This document shows, one piece after another, positions 39,164 to 63,822 of a stretch of 64,000 nucleotides of DNA. Position 1 is the first letter of the stretch; every line of letters begins with the position of its first letter. The translations under genes and the position numbers were made by a program. The stretch is from Hemibagrus wyckioides (lineage: Eukaryota > Chordata > Actinopteri > Siluriformes > Bagridae): NCBI RefSeq assembly GCF_019097595.1, contig NC_080710.1, forward strand, positions 21,391,780-21,455,779. The letters run 5' to 3'. The notes under the pieces are model-generated. The model was not told where the DNA came from. It saw nothing but the letters and a program-made list of their open reading frames with translations, and did no database searches.

Positions 39164-39724
39164 TCAGCAGAACATATTCATAAGAAAACTTGAGCCATGT
39201 CCATGGAACAATTGTGAATATAAAAATGGATAGCTGTAATAATTAAATGTGAGTATTATGATTTGATAATCACTGAAAAAGTACATAAACACATGCAAAT
39301 GTGGTAACTTATTATTCCAGGGAAAAAGTCAAGCATTAATGAGATTTAAGACATGTATAATTCTTTGTTTCAGTCATTTTGCAAGCAAGATAATATGCAC
39401 AACTTGCATCCATTAAAGAGATCCTTGCATCATACTTCACATTGTCCTAAAATATCACATGTACATTTCTTTTAGAAGAAAGAAAGAAGCACTTATGTAC
39501 CTTTATGAGTTCTTGATTCATGCAAGCATTGAACGACATCTAAACAAGACACACCATAACATAGCATGCGGAGTGTACCGCAGCAGACGCCAATTAATCT
39601 AGCTGGCATGGCAAACTGCAAATTACGGTATAAGCTTGTGAAAACTATGCAAATGTGGAGCTGAGTCAATGTGCGTAATTGTGGGAAAAACTTTTCCCTA
39701 TGTCCGGCCAAGCACCACACCTCC

Positions 39725-40870
39725 TTACACATCCGAATTAAGACTGAGGTTGGCCAGGCGTGGATCTGAGTTGATCTCATACCTGTAATGGTAGCCCTCC
39801 ATATGGTCCCTGCATGCATCACGGATATTATACATCCATCTCTTGATGCCTTTTCTGTTCAGGTAAAGGACTAACAGGAATATGACCCCAATGAGGGCCA
39901 ACACCATACCCAGAAAGACATACGAGGTCTCGAGGGTAACCTCCATGTTTCCAGAGTCGATGCATTGTAGCTCTGAATGATTCAAGTGCAAGAGCTGGTT
40001 GTTTCTCATATTTTCAGGATGAGTGCAGGTCAGGTTCTGCTTGTCCACAACAATATCTGAGCTCTGTAACCACATCACCATGTCCTTAAGGTTGCAGTCA
40101 CAAACCCACGGGTTTCCCAGCAGGTACAGCTGAAGCCCAGGTATTTGGTTGAACTCCTTTAACGTCCCATTAGACACCTCTTTTAGGGCGTTGTTCCGCA
40201 GGTCCAAACGAGTAAGTGTTTGGTTTTGAAAAGTCACATTCTTAATTGAAACTAACGAATTGTTTTTCAGGTCCAATGTGGTGAGATGAGATAAGCTGGT
40301 GAACATGTCCTCTGGAAGGACAATAAGGTCATTGTTTGCCAGGATGAGATCGGAAAGTTTAGGAACCCCGTGCTTTAAAAGGTTAAAGAACACATCAGCA
40401 TATGTGAAGTTATAAAGTGATCTGCTCAGGTTTAAGACCTGGAGCATGTTGTTCTCTGGAAAAGCATCGCGGCTAAAATTCAAGATTCTGTTGTTGCTCA
40501 GGTCAAGCAAACGGAGCGTTGGCAAGTTGTCAAACACCCCAGGGTCCACTTGCTCTATTCGGTTTTCTTGCAGATAAAGTTCTGCCAAATTGTCCAGGCG
40601 TACAGGAAAGGACTCCTTCGTTAGACGGGATATATCATTACCGGTGAGGATAAGGGTCGTTGTGTTTGGTAGAACTGGCTGTGGGATGGATGTTAAGTTC
40701 TGGCGATTGCACTCTACTGTTGTTCCTGTGCACACGCATTTGTGAGGACATTCCAGAGTCACAGCAGTGCCAAAGCATGTAAGAAAAAGCAACACACACG
40801 GAGTGGAGACGCGCCGCCTGGCCTGCTTCTCCTTCTGTAACAGCAACCGCAGCGAGCCTCCTGCACGCAT
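39725..40870 (-). CDS. tpbg: Trophoblast glycoprotein (5T4/WAIF1), leucine-rich-repeat membrane protein
   Basis: Single-exon gene of 381 residues for a type I plasma-membrane glycoprotein. In the family it dampens Wnt/beta-catenin signalling by affecting LRP6 localisation. A hydrophobic signal segment lies at about 24-39. The LRR N-cap is at 41-54 (CPHKCVCTGTTVEC), followed by leucine-rich repeats from about 70 to 250 with LxxLxLxxN motifs such as LRLLDLSNNRIL. The LRR C-cap is at 253-303 (NPWVCDC to LQC), the transmembrane helix at about 317-337, and the tail is highly conserved (MYNIRDACRDHMEGYHYRYE) and ends in SDV, a possible PDZ ligand. About ten NxS/T sites are visible. Human TPBG has 420 residues; the difference lies in the extracellular part. 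Transcribed opposite to ube3d and ibtk, which flank it. Teleosts have a and b copies; which one this is cannot be decided. Confidence 0.95.
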   Translation of the reverse strand: MRAGGSLRLLLQKEKQARRRVSTPCVLLFLTCFGTAVTLECPHKCVCTGTTVECNRQNLTSIPQPVLPNTTTLILTGNDISRLTKESFPVRLDNLAELYLQENRIEQVDPGVFDNLPTLRLLDLSNNRILNFSRDAFPENNMLQVLNLSRSLYNFTYADVFFNLLKHGVPKLSDLILANNDLIVLPEDMFTSLSHLTTLDLKNNSLVSIKNVTFQNQTLTRLDLRNNALKEVSNGTLKEFNQIPGLQLYLLGNPWVCDCNLKDMVMWLQSSDIVVDKQNLTCTHPENMRNNQLLHLNHSELQCIDSGNMEVTLETSYVFLGMVLALIGVIFLLVLYLNRKGIKRWMYNIRDACRDHMEGYHYRYEINSDPRLANLSLNSDV

Positions 40871-41480
40871 TTCTGCCCGCCTTTACACTGCTGCCAGGAA
40901 AAGTACCGCTGCACTGAAACTAACGCTTGCACAAATGCACACAAGTCTGAACTCTACACCTTTTGGGTTTGCTTGAAATTCCGGTGAACACTTTCTTTCA
41001 TTCCTTCCACTTCTTCTCAGCCCACTTTTTTTTTGTCTTACGTAGTTACTGACAAAAGCAACATGCAAATAGCACAGATCATAGGGAACCTGTTCAAACG
41101 GCTCTGAAATTCACATACCCGCCGTGAATCCTCCTCTGTGTCCAGCTCCACCATTGACCGCACTCATTCCTGTGTCCAGGCAAAAAAAAAAAAAAAAGTT
41201 CAATCTCCAACAAGCCTACTGCTCTCGCGCTGTACAAAATTCACCTCCAGTCTGTAAAATGTTCAGGTTTTAGTCGCTGGATAGGGGTGATGCGTATCCA
41301 GAAACTTTTGAGTTTTTCATTTCCTTGATGAATTCTGAGCTCTTTTCGGATGTTCATGTCAGCGCCTTGGACACATAGCAGACTCTTCTCGAGTTCAGAT
41401 TCCTGCTCCGCTCCCCCAAGAGCCGCGTCCAAACCACTCACTGGACTGTACCATTACAGCACGGTAGGGGACGGCGGCGA
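40871..41480 (-). promoter_or_regulatory. tpbg: tpbg 5' untranslated and promoter region
   Basis: More GC-rich than the surroundings, with CG dinucleotides near 41120, 41220 and 41460-41490 (GGACGGCGGCGACGACAACG). On the minus strand a donor-like GGTATGTG at about 41123 could end a non-coding first exon, as vertebrate TPBG has an intron in its 5' leader. A poly(A) run lies at 41180-41196. No TATA box is convincing. Confidence 0.35.
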
Positions 41481-41499
41481 CGACAACGACGCCACAAGA

Positions 41500-41988
41500 A
41501 CCATAAATCATGCAAAACAGCCAGTGTGAAGTGAGGTGTAAGATTACAGTATGTGGTTCGAGATGTTAGCATCCTGTTCACCTTTTCGTCTGATTATTAT
41601 TTACTTTCATTTTTAAAGAGACTGTTCTTTGAAGAAAATCGTTTAACCCGTCTCTATTGGCAGAGATTGTCGGAAAACAAACGTCACTGCTCAGGACCCG
41701 GGCCTGAAGGCTTTACTTTTGGTGTGAATTTACTGTTATAATCTCCCCTGCCTTCAACATTTCCATATCATAATTGATCAATTCAGGTAAGCTGGGACAA
41801 ATCAACTTTTATTTATTTTCATTTATTATCAGGGAAAGCATCAGACAGAAAGTTTGCTCCAAAACTCTTAAGGTAGGTATTGTATAAAATGTCTATTGCT
41901 TTGTTTATTTTTTGTTCTCTACGTTCCTTATCAGGTGTATTGTGCAAAAGCACCTGCAAAGACATAGTGCAAAGAAAAGATTTAAAAC

Positions 41989-42038
<50 letters not shown>

Positions 42039-42185
42039 TAAAACCAATAAAATACATGGCATGTTATAAAATAGCAGTCTGGTGTACACTGTGTAATGTT
42101 TTATAAGGATAATGGTTAGAAAGTTTTATGGCTGGTAAGATCCCCATCCTCCAGTTGTTGCACATGCTTCTTTTTTCGCATGCTT
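41500..42185. other. Intergenic region with (AT)n microsatellite
   Basis: No gene is seen. About 20 TA dinucleotides occupy 41991-42034, 150 bases from the Tc1 derivative at 42192. Confidence 0.6.
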
Positions 42186-42191
42186 ATACAT

Positions 42192-42505
42192 ACACTATAT
42201 TGCCAAAAGTCAAATCATTGAATTCAGGTGTTGTTTTTCAGGGGTTGGGCTCGGGCCCTTAGTTCCAGTGAAATGAACTCTTAATGCTTCAGCATACCAA
42301 GACATTTTGGACAATTTCATGCTCCCAATTTTGTGGGAACAGTTTGGGGATGACCCCTTTCTCTTCCAACATGACTGCACACCAGTGCACAAAGCAACGT
42401 CCATAAAGACATGGATGAGTGAGTTTGGTGTGGAGGAACTTGACTGACCTGCACAGAGTCCGGACCTCAACCTGATAGAACACCTTTGGGATGAATTAAA
42501 GTAGA
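42192..42505 (+). mobile_element. Truncated Tc1 deletion derivative
   Basis: The left end CACTATATTGCCAAAAGTC is followed within about 35 bases by GAATTCAGGTGTTGTTTTTC, which joins directly to the middle of the transposase gene (region equivalent to [17 protein letters not shown] and FQHDC). It breaks off after GGATGAATTAAA with no right terminal repeat. The left junction is the same as in the copy at 45274-45829, so both come from one deleted ancestor. Confidence 0.8.
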
Positions 42506-42509
42506 AGTC

Positions 42510-43542
42510 GGCAAATTTTCATGGCTAAGATGGGTTTTTTCTCTTTATTTGGGTTACAAAGAATGGGGAAATAACTCTTATTTCCCAGGAACAAGAAAAA
42601 AGTAAAAATTTGTTACATAGTGTTATGTTTACCTTTGCATGTAAAATATCCCAGAAAAATGCATTTGTAGCATCATGCATGTCACCTGCATCCCTAACCA
42701 AAAGATGAATGATTGAAAGCAAATATCTTCAGTTCCTACTCGTATGCATCCGTGGTTTACGCTGTTTAAATAGAAGATAAATTAGTATTCATAAATTAAA
42801 CATATTAAACACATTCTTGCGTTATTCAATAAATGATTACACAAGTATGCTTATACTTTTTCTTTTCCTTTCTTTTTTTTTTTTATAAATGAGCAATTTA
42901 TATGGTTGATTTACTGCCATTACATCCTAATACATCCGCCATTCTGACTCATACTGTTTCTAACTCTGGCCCCAGTTACCCTGAGTGCCAGACTAATGGT
43001 AGTAGATGAGGGCTGGTGTGTGTGTGTATATATATATATATAAATAAGACTCTTAAAGTACAATTTTGGTCCTTAGAGTCAAAAATTGTTAGCTGTCATT
43101 CTTAGAAATTTACGCAGACATTTAAGCCTAAGAACAAGAGTGTTTCAGAGTCTTAAACTGTTGTGAAGAGTAGTGAAATGTAGAAGCGAGACAGAGTGCT
43201 TGTAAAGATGTATTGCACTTGATGATGCAGAGTTCATTATGCCATTATGATTTTTTAAATTGTTGTATTAAGTACTCAGATATTTCTTACAACACTTGAA
43301 GAAAACAGAATACAGTAAAGTTTAAGGCATGTGTCTGGTGAGGGGCTCAGGAGGGTTTAAAAGTCCAATTTAATTCAGAATAGGACTCTGAAATATGTTT
43401 GTTTGATAAAAACCATGATGGTCAAAGTCTAGTCTGTATTATTTGCCAATCATCAGGTACGTTTCTGGTTCAGTCCATTGGGATTTTCAGGTACTAGCTT
43501 CCACAGTGAGAATTTTGTGGCTAATTACAGACAGTTAATTAC
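42510..43542. other. Intergenic region, no gene seen
   Basis: AT-rich sequence with a (TA)n tract at 43027-43042 and a poly(T) run near 42872. No coding or repeat family is recognised. Confidence 0.5.
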
Positions 43543-43546
43543 AGTA

Positions 43547-44139
43547 TGTAAGAAACTACAGACTGCCTCAACCCAGATTCCACTCCACAGTACACGTCTG
43601 AAAGAGCTCATTCCCCAAAAGGCTTACATATCATATAGAAATATCTTTAATTCAAACCAGTTTATCTATTTTGGTAGTTTTACATTGGCTTAAAGCAGCC
43701 TTACCAAACATTTAGAACACTTAATCCAATCAATTATTAGTCTGGGAGTGGCAGCAAGACATCAAGAACCGTCCCTGAACAAAGGGGTATACGTGACCGT
43801 GATTACCATTTAGTGTTGCCCGACCATTTGGGTGATAACACCTAGAACAATACCTCGCCAAGGTGTACGTGACCGTGATTACCATTGAAGGACCTCTGGC
43901 TAGACGACAGTATCATCCAGTCCTTTGGGAATACATAGTTTTACACTAATTTACATTTAAAGTGAAACTCATTTAAATTACACACAGGAAACACTGTATA
44001 AAAGGTTTGAGCAGGATTTGTCCTGCGTTCTTTTTGACTCCGATGAACCCAAAGTACTTTATGTATTTTGTCACTGTGATGCTGCAATAAACTTCTACAT
44101 TAAGATCTTCGACACCCTCATCGTTTTATTTTTCTTACA
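43547..44139 (+). mobile_element. Solitary LTR of an endogenous retrovirus-like element
   Basis: 593 bases starting TGTAAGAAA and ending TTTCTTACA, a perfect 9-base terminal inverted repeat of the TG...CA kind. The flanks carry a 4-base direct duplication AGTA (43543-43546 and 44140-44143), the size made by several retroviral integrases. A TATAAAA box is at 43997-44003 and AATAAA at 44086-44091, in the U3-R order expected on the plus strand. In the U3 part a 20-base motif is present twice (43791-43810, 43867-43886). There is no internal coding sequence and no second LTR, so it is a solo LTR left by recombination. Confidence 0.82.
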
Positions 44140-44143
44140 AGTA

Positions 44144-44738
44144 TATAGGGAATTCTGGCTATTAGTTAATCTACACTAGTTTGTGCAAGTCAAAAGCACA
44201 AAAAAATGTGTGCTCATAGAATGTCATATTATATTATAGTTATAGCTCAATTACAGAGGGCCTTTTTAATGGTTTGTCCTCTGCCTGGCAATATGCAGGG
44301 CAAGCCTGGCAAAACCAAGGACACTCATTAAGAAATCATGATTGAATTTTATACATTCTTCTTCATTAAACAATTTATCCTGGTCAGGGTTGCGGTGGAT
44401 CCAGAGCCTATTCCAGAAATGCTCTGCTGGACTGACTGATCACATAAAGAACTATTTCAGCCAATTTTAGAGAACTCCTAAATCTGGAGGTTGACATGTC
44501 CTGCATACTGTCCTATTACAAGTTAGCTCAAGGGTTTGTATCAGGGTCCAGTTGTTTGTTTGTTTTTTTGTTTGTTTGAACAGGGAAGAATAACATTTCT
44601 GCATTTCATTATACTGCTTCATAAAAATATTTATAACAAGGAAAGCTGTAACTGGACACCTTCATTGGAAGAGGGTATGAATACATTTGCACTGACACTG
44701 TAGCTTATTAAATGCCTGTTATTTTTTATTTTAGACTT

Positions 44739-44770
<32 letters not shown>

Positions 44771-45270
44771 GGATTATTATACTTGAAGTGTTCCAGTATG
44801 ATGTGCTCCTATGAGTAACGCCTTTCTGAGTCGCACAGTAAACACATTTTTAAAACATATTTTTATTCCCAGCAGATTTTTTTTTTTACTTTTATACATA
44901 CTGTCCCCATTCCTGCTTTACTGCTCAGCAATTGCTTGGCCCTGTAAATGCGGTACGTCTTTGTCAACACGCTTGTGGGTGGGCTCAATTTACACCCAGC
45001 TTGAGCCCTGAGTGATGTAAGTGCCAAGGCTAGCCCAAACAGTGCAAATGCTATTAGGTACAAAAAAGCAGCCATATTTTTCACCCCTTTTATATGATTG
45101 AATTTTATTTATTGCACAAAACATTTATGATAGTGCTTATTTCTTTGAGAATCACTTCGAAAGGCACCTACTGAGAAAAAACGTTTAGTTTAACGATTAG
45201 TTATGTTTTCAAAGTTGACTAAAAAAAAAAAAAACTAACCACAGTCACACTAAGCACACATTTGCAGCTT
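44144..45270. other. Intergenic region with repeat fragments
   Basis: A reverse-strand fragment of the GGAT-tailed fish repeat is at about 44365-44440 (TTTATCCTGGTCAGGGTTGC). CA and TA dinucleotide tracts occupy 44742-44770. No gene is supported. Confidence 0.5.
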
Positions 45271-45273
45271 ATA

Positions 45274-45829
45274 AACTATATTGCCAAAAGTTTTTGGACG
45301 TCTGCCTTTACATGCAAATTAATGTAATATGGAGTTGGCCTGACCTTTGCAGCTGTAACAGCTTCAACTCTTCTGGGAAGGCTTTCCACAAGGTTTAGGA
45401 GTGTGTTTATGGGAATTTTTGATCCTTCCTCTAGAAGCGCATTTGTGAGTCAGGCACTGATGTTGGACGAGAAGGCCTGACTCACAGTCTCCGCTCTAAT
45501 TCATCCCAAAGATGTTCCATCAGGTTGAGGTCAGGACTCTGTGCAGGCCAGTCAAGTTCCTCAACACCAAACTCACTCATTCATGTCTTTATGGACGTTG
45601 CTTTGTGCACTGGTGTGCAGTCATGTTGGAACAGGAAGGGGTCATCCCCAAACTGTTCCCACAAAGTTGGGAGCATGAAATTGTCCAAAATGTCTTGGTA
45701 TACTGAAGCATAAAGAGTTCCATTCACTGGAACTAAGGGACAAAGTCCAACCCCTGAAAAAACAACACCTGAATTCAATTATTTAGAGAGGTGCCCCAAA
45801 ACCTTTGGCAATATAGTGTATGTTCAAGA
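45274..45829 (-). mobile_element. Non-autonomous Tc1 deletion derivative
   Basis: Inverted ends with the CTATATTGCCAAAAG motif; the right end is TTTGGCAATATAGTG before TA at 45828-45829. On the minus strand the terminal repeat is followed by TTGAATTCAGGTGTTG and then by the middle and C-terminal transposase region ([36 protein letters not shown]). The N-terminal half is deleted. Same internal junction as 42192-42505. Confidence 0.85.
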
Positions 45830-45831
45830 TG

Positions 45832-46247
45832 CAAGAGATTCAATTTTGTTCATAACAAATGTGTTCAATTACCAGTGTTGTCTATGTACGGGGTTCACAA
45901 ATGTTTTGCAGTTAGTGACCCCTTTGGGAACTGTTAAATAAATTGCACGGAGCCCTGCAGCACAGATTTAGATTCTGAACCTAATTCACCTATTTGTATT
46001 TTAATCTGATCATTTCAATTTGTACGATTTGTAATATACCGGCTATTAATTACTACCATAGGGTTTTTCATTCTCAGAGAACACATTAAACCCAAGCTGA
46101 CATTATTGTACGCTAGGTGATGTTACTGGATTATTAGAGTGTGGATTAAACTAATTCATTGAATTCAAGTGATCAGTCAAAGAGGCTATTAACTATCATA
46201 ATCATATAGCACCTTGAATAATGACGGGTTGTGATTTTCAACACTGA

Positions 46248-46279
<32 letters not shown>

Positions 46280-46430
46280 TGAGTCATCAATTGGCCTGTC
46301 CATGTGTTTATCGTCTTATTGCAAATGTTAATATCAATATGCACAAGAGACGAATGGAACCCTTGCATGCTTTCAGTGTAATTAGTTAATAAAGCACTCT
46401 TCTGATACCGGGCTCCACGTGCACGGTGGC
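45832..46430. other. Intergenic region upstream of ibtk
   Basis: No gene is seen. An (AAT)n tract at 46246-46276 is the only simple repeat. Confidence 0.5.
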
Positions 46431-46779
46431 CTACAAGCGATGACGTACTCGGGGCACCGGCACGCGCTATCAGTGAGGCACACACATGGAAGAAGAGGAT
46501 ATAGAGAGAGACTCTCTGTGCATATCAACCTCATGCAGGGCGTAGATGTTACTCGTTGGGGAAATAGTCATATTCATTTGAAGTGATCAGCGCAATATGA
46601 CACGTCCCCAAACTAGAGCTAGGAACTATTAACCAGCCCATAGCCACATAGCGACCTGTCAATGCAGAGCTGACCAATAGAAATTCACGATACATGTTTC
46701 CGGGAGCCAATCAGCGTTCTTCTCCTTCCCAGGTTGTACCTGCCTAGCTTGCCTTGACCGTGGCTCTGCAGAATATCAG
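46431..46779 (+). promoter_or_regulatory. ibtk: Likely ibtk promoter
   Basis: Contains a TGACGTAC word near 46441 (CRE-like), CCAAT boxes at 46674-46678 and 46707-46711 (the latter CCAATCAG), and an ETS-like TTTCCGGGA at 46698-46706. There is no TATA box. The composition is richer in CG than the neighbouring sequence. It lies just upstream of a donor-ended exon candidate, as expected for a broadly expressed gene. Confidence 0.5.
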
Positions 46780-46870
46780 TAAAAGCAGGACTATTTCTTT
46801 CAAGATGTGCCTCCGGGTTTTCCATGCCGAGACAAGCTCAAACACCGCTTCCTATTTCATCTAGCAGCAG
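46780..46870 (+). other. ibtk: Probable non-coding first exon of ibtk
   Basis: The segment ends AGCAGCAG followed by GTGAGAGAG at 46871, a strong donor, downstream of the CCAAT boxes. The first exon of vertebrate IBTK is untranslated, which fits the gap to the first coding exon at 50278. The left limit is a guess. Confidence 0.45.
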
Positions 46871-47432
46871 GTGAGAGAGTGAAATGACCTCCAGGTTTAT
46901 CGGATGTTTGGTGATCATGTAAGCTAAGCTGGTTTTTTAGCTCGCTAGCTAACTTCTGTGCACAAGTTTTATTTCAGAACTTCGGAGTTTCCAGCTAGAT
47001 TCATTACAAAAAAAAACATGTATTGACATGTGAAACCTTTAAGTCACACATCTGCAGTCAATTCTATATTAGCAAAAATGCTTGTCAACAAACTGGGAAG
47101 CTATTGCTGCTAATAATCAAGTGAGCAAGCTGGTAAAATATGCTGTTACCATGAAACACGGCAGTTAAATGCCGGGTAATGTTAATGTACTGCTAAACTC
47201 TGACAATTAAAGTAAGTTTGCTGGCAAAATCTGTGTAATTTGTTGTTTCTGAATATGTATTGCATTCTGTAATGGGTTGTTTGCTTCATAGATAGATAGA
47301 TGGAGCTTTATTGTCATTGCAAAGTACAGGTACATAGCAACGAAATGCCTTTTAGCGTCTACCAGAAGTACAAAGAGTAGAAATTGTGCAAATGTACAAG
47401 TTCAGATAAATATGTATGTGCATAGAAAAGTA

Positions 47433-47981
47433 CACCGACCAGGTATAACATTATGACCACCTGTCTAATATTGGTGGTGTTCTGCCTTTCGCTGCCAAAA
47501 CACCCCTGACCCGTCATGCACTGTGTATTCTGACACCTTTCTAGTAGAACCAGCATTAACTTCTTCAGCAGTGTGAGCAAAAGTAGCTCGTCTGTTGGAT
47601 TGGATCACACGGGCCAGCCTTCGTTCCCCATGTGCATCAATGAGCCTTGGCCGCCCATGACCCTGTCTCCGGGTCACCACTTTTTCTTCCTTGGACCACT
47701 TTTGATAGATACTGACCACTGCAGACCGGGAACACACCACAAGAGCTGCGGTTTTGGAGATGCTCTGATCCAGTCATCTTGCCATCACAATTTGGCCCTT
47801 GTCAAACTCGCTCAAATCCTTATGCTTGCCCATTTTTCCTGCTTCTAACACATCAACTTTGAGGACAAAATGTTCACTTGCTGCCTAATATATCCCACCC
47901 ACTAACAGATGCAATGATGAGGGGATAATCAGTGTTATTCACTTCACCTGTCAGTGGTCATAATGTTATGCCTGATCAGTG
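47433..47981 (-). mobile_element. Tc1-like deletion derivative keeping the DNA-binding region
   Basis: 549 bases with TA at both sides (47431-47432, 47982-47983) and inverted ends containing CATAACATTATGACCAC-type sequence. The minus strand encodes the N-terminal helix-turn-helix region of a Tc1 transposase (SAVVSIYQKWSKEEK, GHGRPRLIDAHGERRLAR, VIQSNRRAT), then jumps to the terminal repeat. Catalytic residues are absent. Same structure as 5053-5514. Lies in the inferred first intron of ibtk. Confidence 0.87.
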
Positions 47982-49496
47982 TATGTGCAGGTTGTGTTTA
48001 CACATATACATATATGGATAGATAAACTACACTAATCTATGAATTAACAATTGCATACATTTATAATTTTATTATACGGAGAAGATGTAGCAGAATGTGC
48101 AGGGTGGAGCAGAACTGCAACTGACTCATTTGCAAAATATACCAAATTAACAAGTTCAGAGAGAGAGAGAGAGAGAGGGAGGCATTTAAATATTGGAAAA
48201 CTTCTGGCTGGCAAGTCTGAGGTGTATAAAAGAAAAGAACTTTTGTCTAGTAGTCAGTATTTCTAATGGTCCTTATTCCACGTGGAACATTGAATTATGT
48301 GTGGTCAGAAGTTTAAAACCATCATGTGTACATAGTACCTTCTCTTGCTTACATGCAGGAACTAATCTATACAATTTGACTGCTTGGTACTTCATGTCAG
48401 CTACTTTAACTTCATCAACAGAACCTTGGGGGTTATCAAAAGTAGAAACTTCATAAAGTTATGTAATTTGGTAAAATGAATGACAGTTTATTTATTATGA
48501 AATCTTTGTGCAAAATTCTTTTTGCACTTCCTTTTATATCTATAAAAAACAAACAGACAAAATGAAAGTAGTGCCTGAAAGGAGTGCCTTTACAATGTTC
48601 ATAAGGGTTGGCACAATAAAAATATCATGTGTGCTGCATATATCTCGTTTTAATACAAGCTGATTCCCATGACCTTTATTGTAAGTGTGTGTTGTAGACG
48701 GACCCCATTTTGCGCTTGATCATTAGTAGGCCACATGCACAAGCTAAACTGATGCTACAAGCCTAACCGGTTGCCTAAAAGATCCCAGAAACATTGTTTT
48801 ACTGAAAAATACTTTTAAATATAGTCTAGGCCGATATTCTATTGTTCTGCATTTGGCCTGTACTTAGTTTCAGAAGGCGAATAAAAAATAAATTGCTTAA
48901 TGGAATGTCATACATCATACTGAAGGAAACAAACAAAACTTCTTTCCCCAAAGGATAGAATAAAATCTTTAGGATGTTTTTCAGCAATAATAATAATAAA
49001 TAATTACACTTATAATTACAGTAAATAATAGCACTCCATAGCTCTCATCGTAAAATTAATCCAATTTGAGTAAAAAGATAGTTCTGAGAACAATTTAATA
49101 AAAAGCACTTGGGCTCTCATTAATCATGTTGGCATAAGTAGCTGAATGGGAGTGGCTGTGACGAAAGACTACGCTGAGGCAAAAAAAAGGGGTAGAAATC
49201 CATTTTGTAGAGTCAGCGGTAAGGTAACTATTCAATGATATACGATTACCAACTGTGACAACCCTAGTCTGTAGAGGAGTAATAGTAATGTCATGCTTAT
49301 CTGCCTGATCCTGTAATTCTACATGATTTCTCTGTATTAAGAAACTCTCTAATTAGAAAGACAGAGACACCGATAACACACCCATGATTATTAACAAGTT
49401 AATTTAAACAGGGCTGCACTCTGGTGGAGTATACACAAAAATACAGACTAAATATAAAATTATCAAGTTGTAGAAAATGTGTATGAGGACTAGCAT

Positions 49497-49552
49497 TGAA
49501 GATGATAGCATAGCTCTGAAGATCTGAAGATGATAGCATAGCTCTGAAGATC
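49497..49552. repeat. Exact 28-base tandem duplication
   Basis: The unit TGAAGATGATAGCATAGCTC plus eight more bases occurs twice head to tail without mismatch (49497-49524, 49525-49552), in the inferred first intron of ibtk. Each unit also contains TGAAGAT at both ends. Confidence 0.95.
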
Positions 49553-50277
49553 CACTGTTATTGAAATTGATGAATTATAAAGTGTGATATATTCAGTCAC
49601 CTCAAATGTTTTAAGTTATAGTAATAAACAGCACTGATAAAAAACCAGACAACTGGAAGGAAAGCTTAAATAGTATTAATAAGCCAGTACTAATTTGTTC
49701 TTCTTTTTCCCTGCACAGGTAACATTTACAATTATGGAGGTTTAAAAAGGTAAAGTGTTTTGGGGGGAAGGGGTCTTTCCCCTCACACTGGATGGACTGT
49801 TTGAAGGACTTTTCAGGTGGTTTTGGAATTTGTTGCCTTTTGCACACTAAGCTAAACTAGAGAACTATTACAAAGAAAGTATTTTTGCAAAATTGAGAAT
49901 ATATATGTTTGTAAAATTTTGTACAGAAAAGAAATATCCAAATTATTTATCAGTTGATGATGCCACTGATGTTTCTTCCAGCACTGTGTTGCGTGGGTCA
50001 CGTTGTTGATATGGTGGACTGAGGCTAGGTTGACATTCACCCTGGGGTTGCTAGGGTGCGGTGGAAACCCAACACTTGCACAATTCTAGCACCCCAAAGT
50101 TTGGACAGTGAGCACTTTCGTTTTTTTCTTTTTGCTTTGTGGTTGCTTTGTGTGGCAGGTTTAGTGTAACTGATTGATTTTTTAGGCCTTATTAGCAGCT
50201 AATACTGGTAGAATAGGGCATATTTTCTGTTTAGTGCAGAAAAAGGAGTGTTAAAGTGTTGTGGGAAAGGGAGTAAG

Positions 50278-63822
<13,545 letters not shown>

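Noticed and set aside
39493..39822. 109-codon minus-strand frame overlapping the tpbg 3' end
   Set aside because: It overlaps tpbg out of frame and continues into the 3' untranslated region; no homology recognised.
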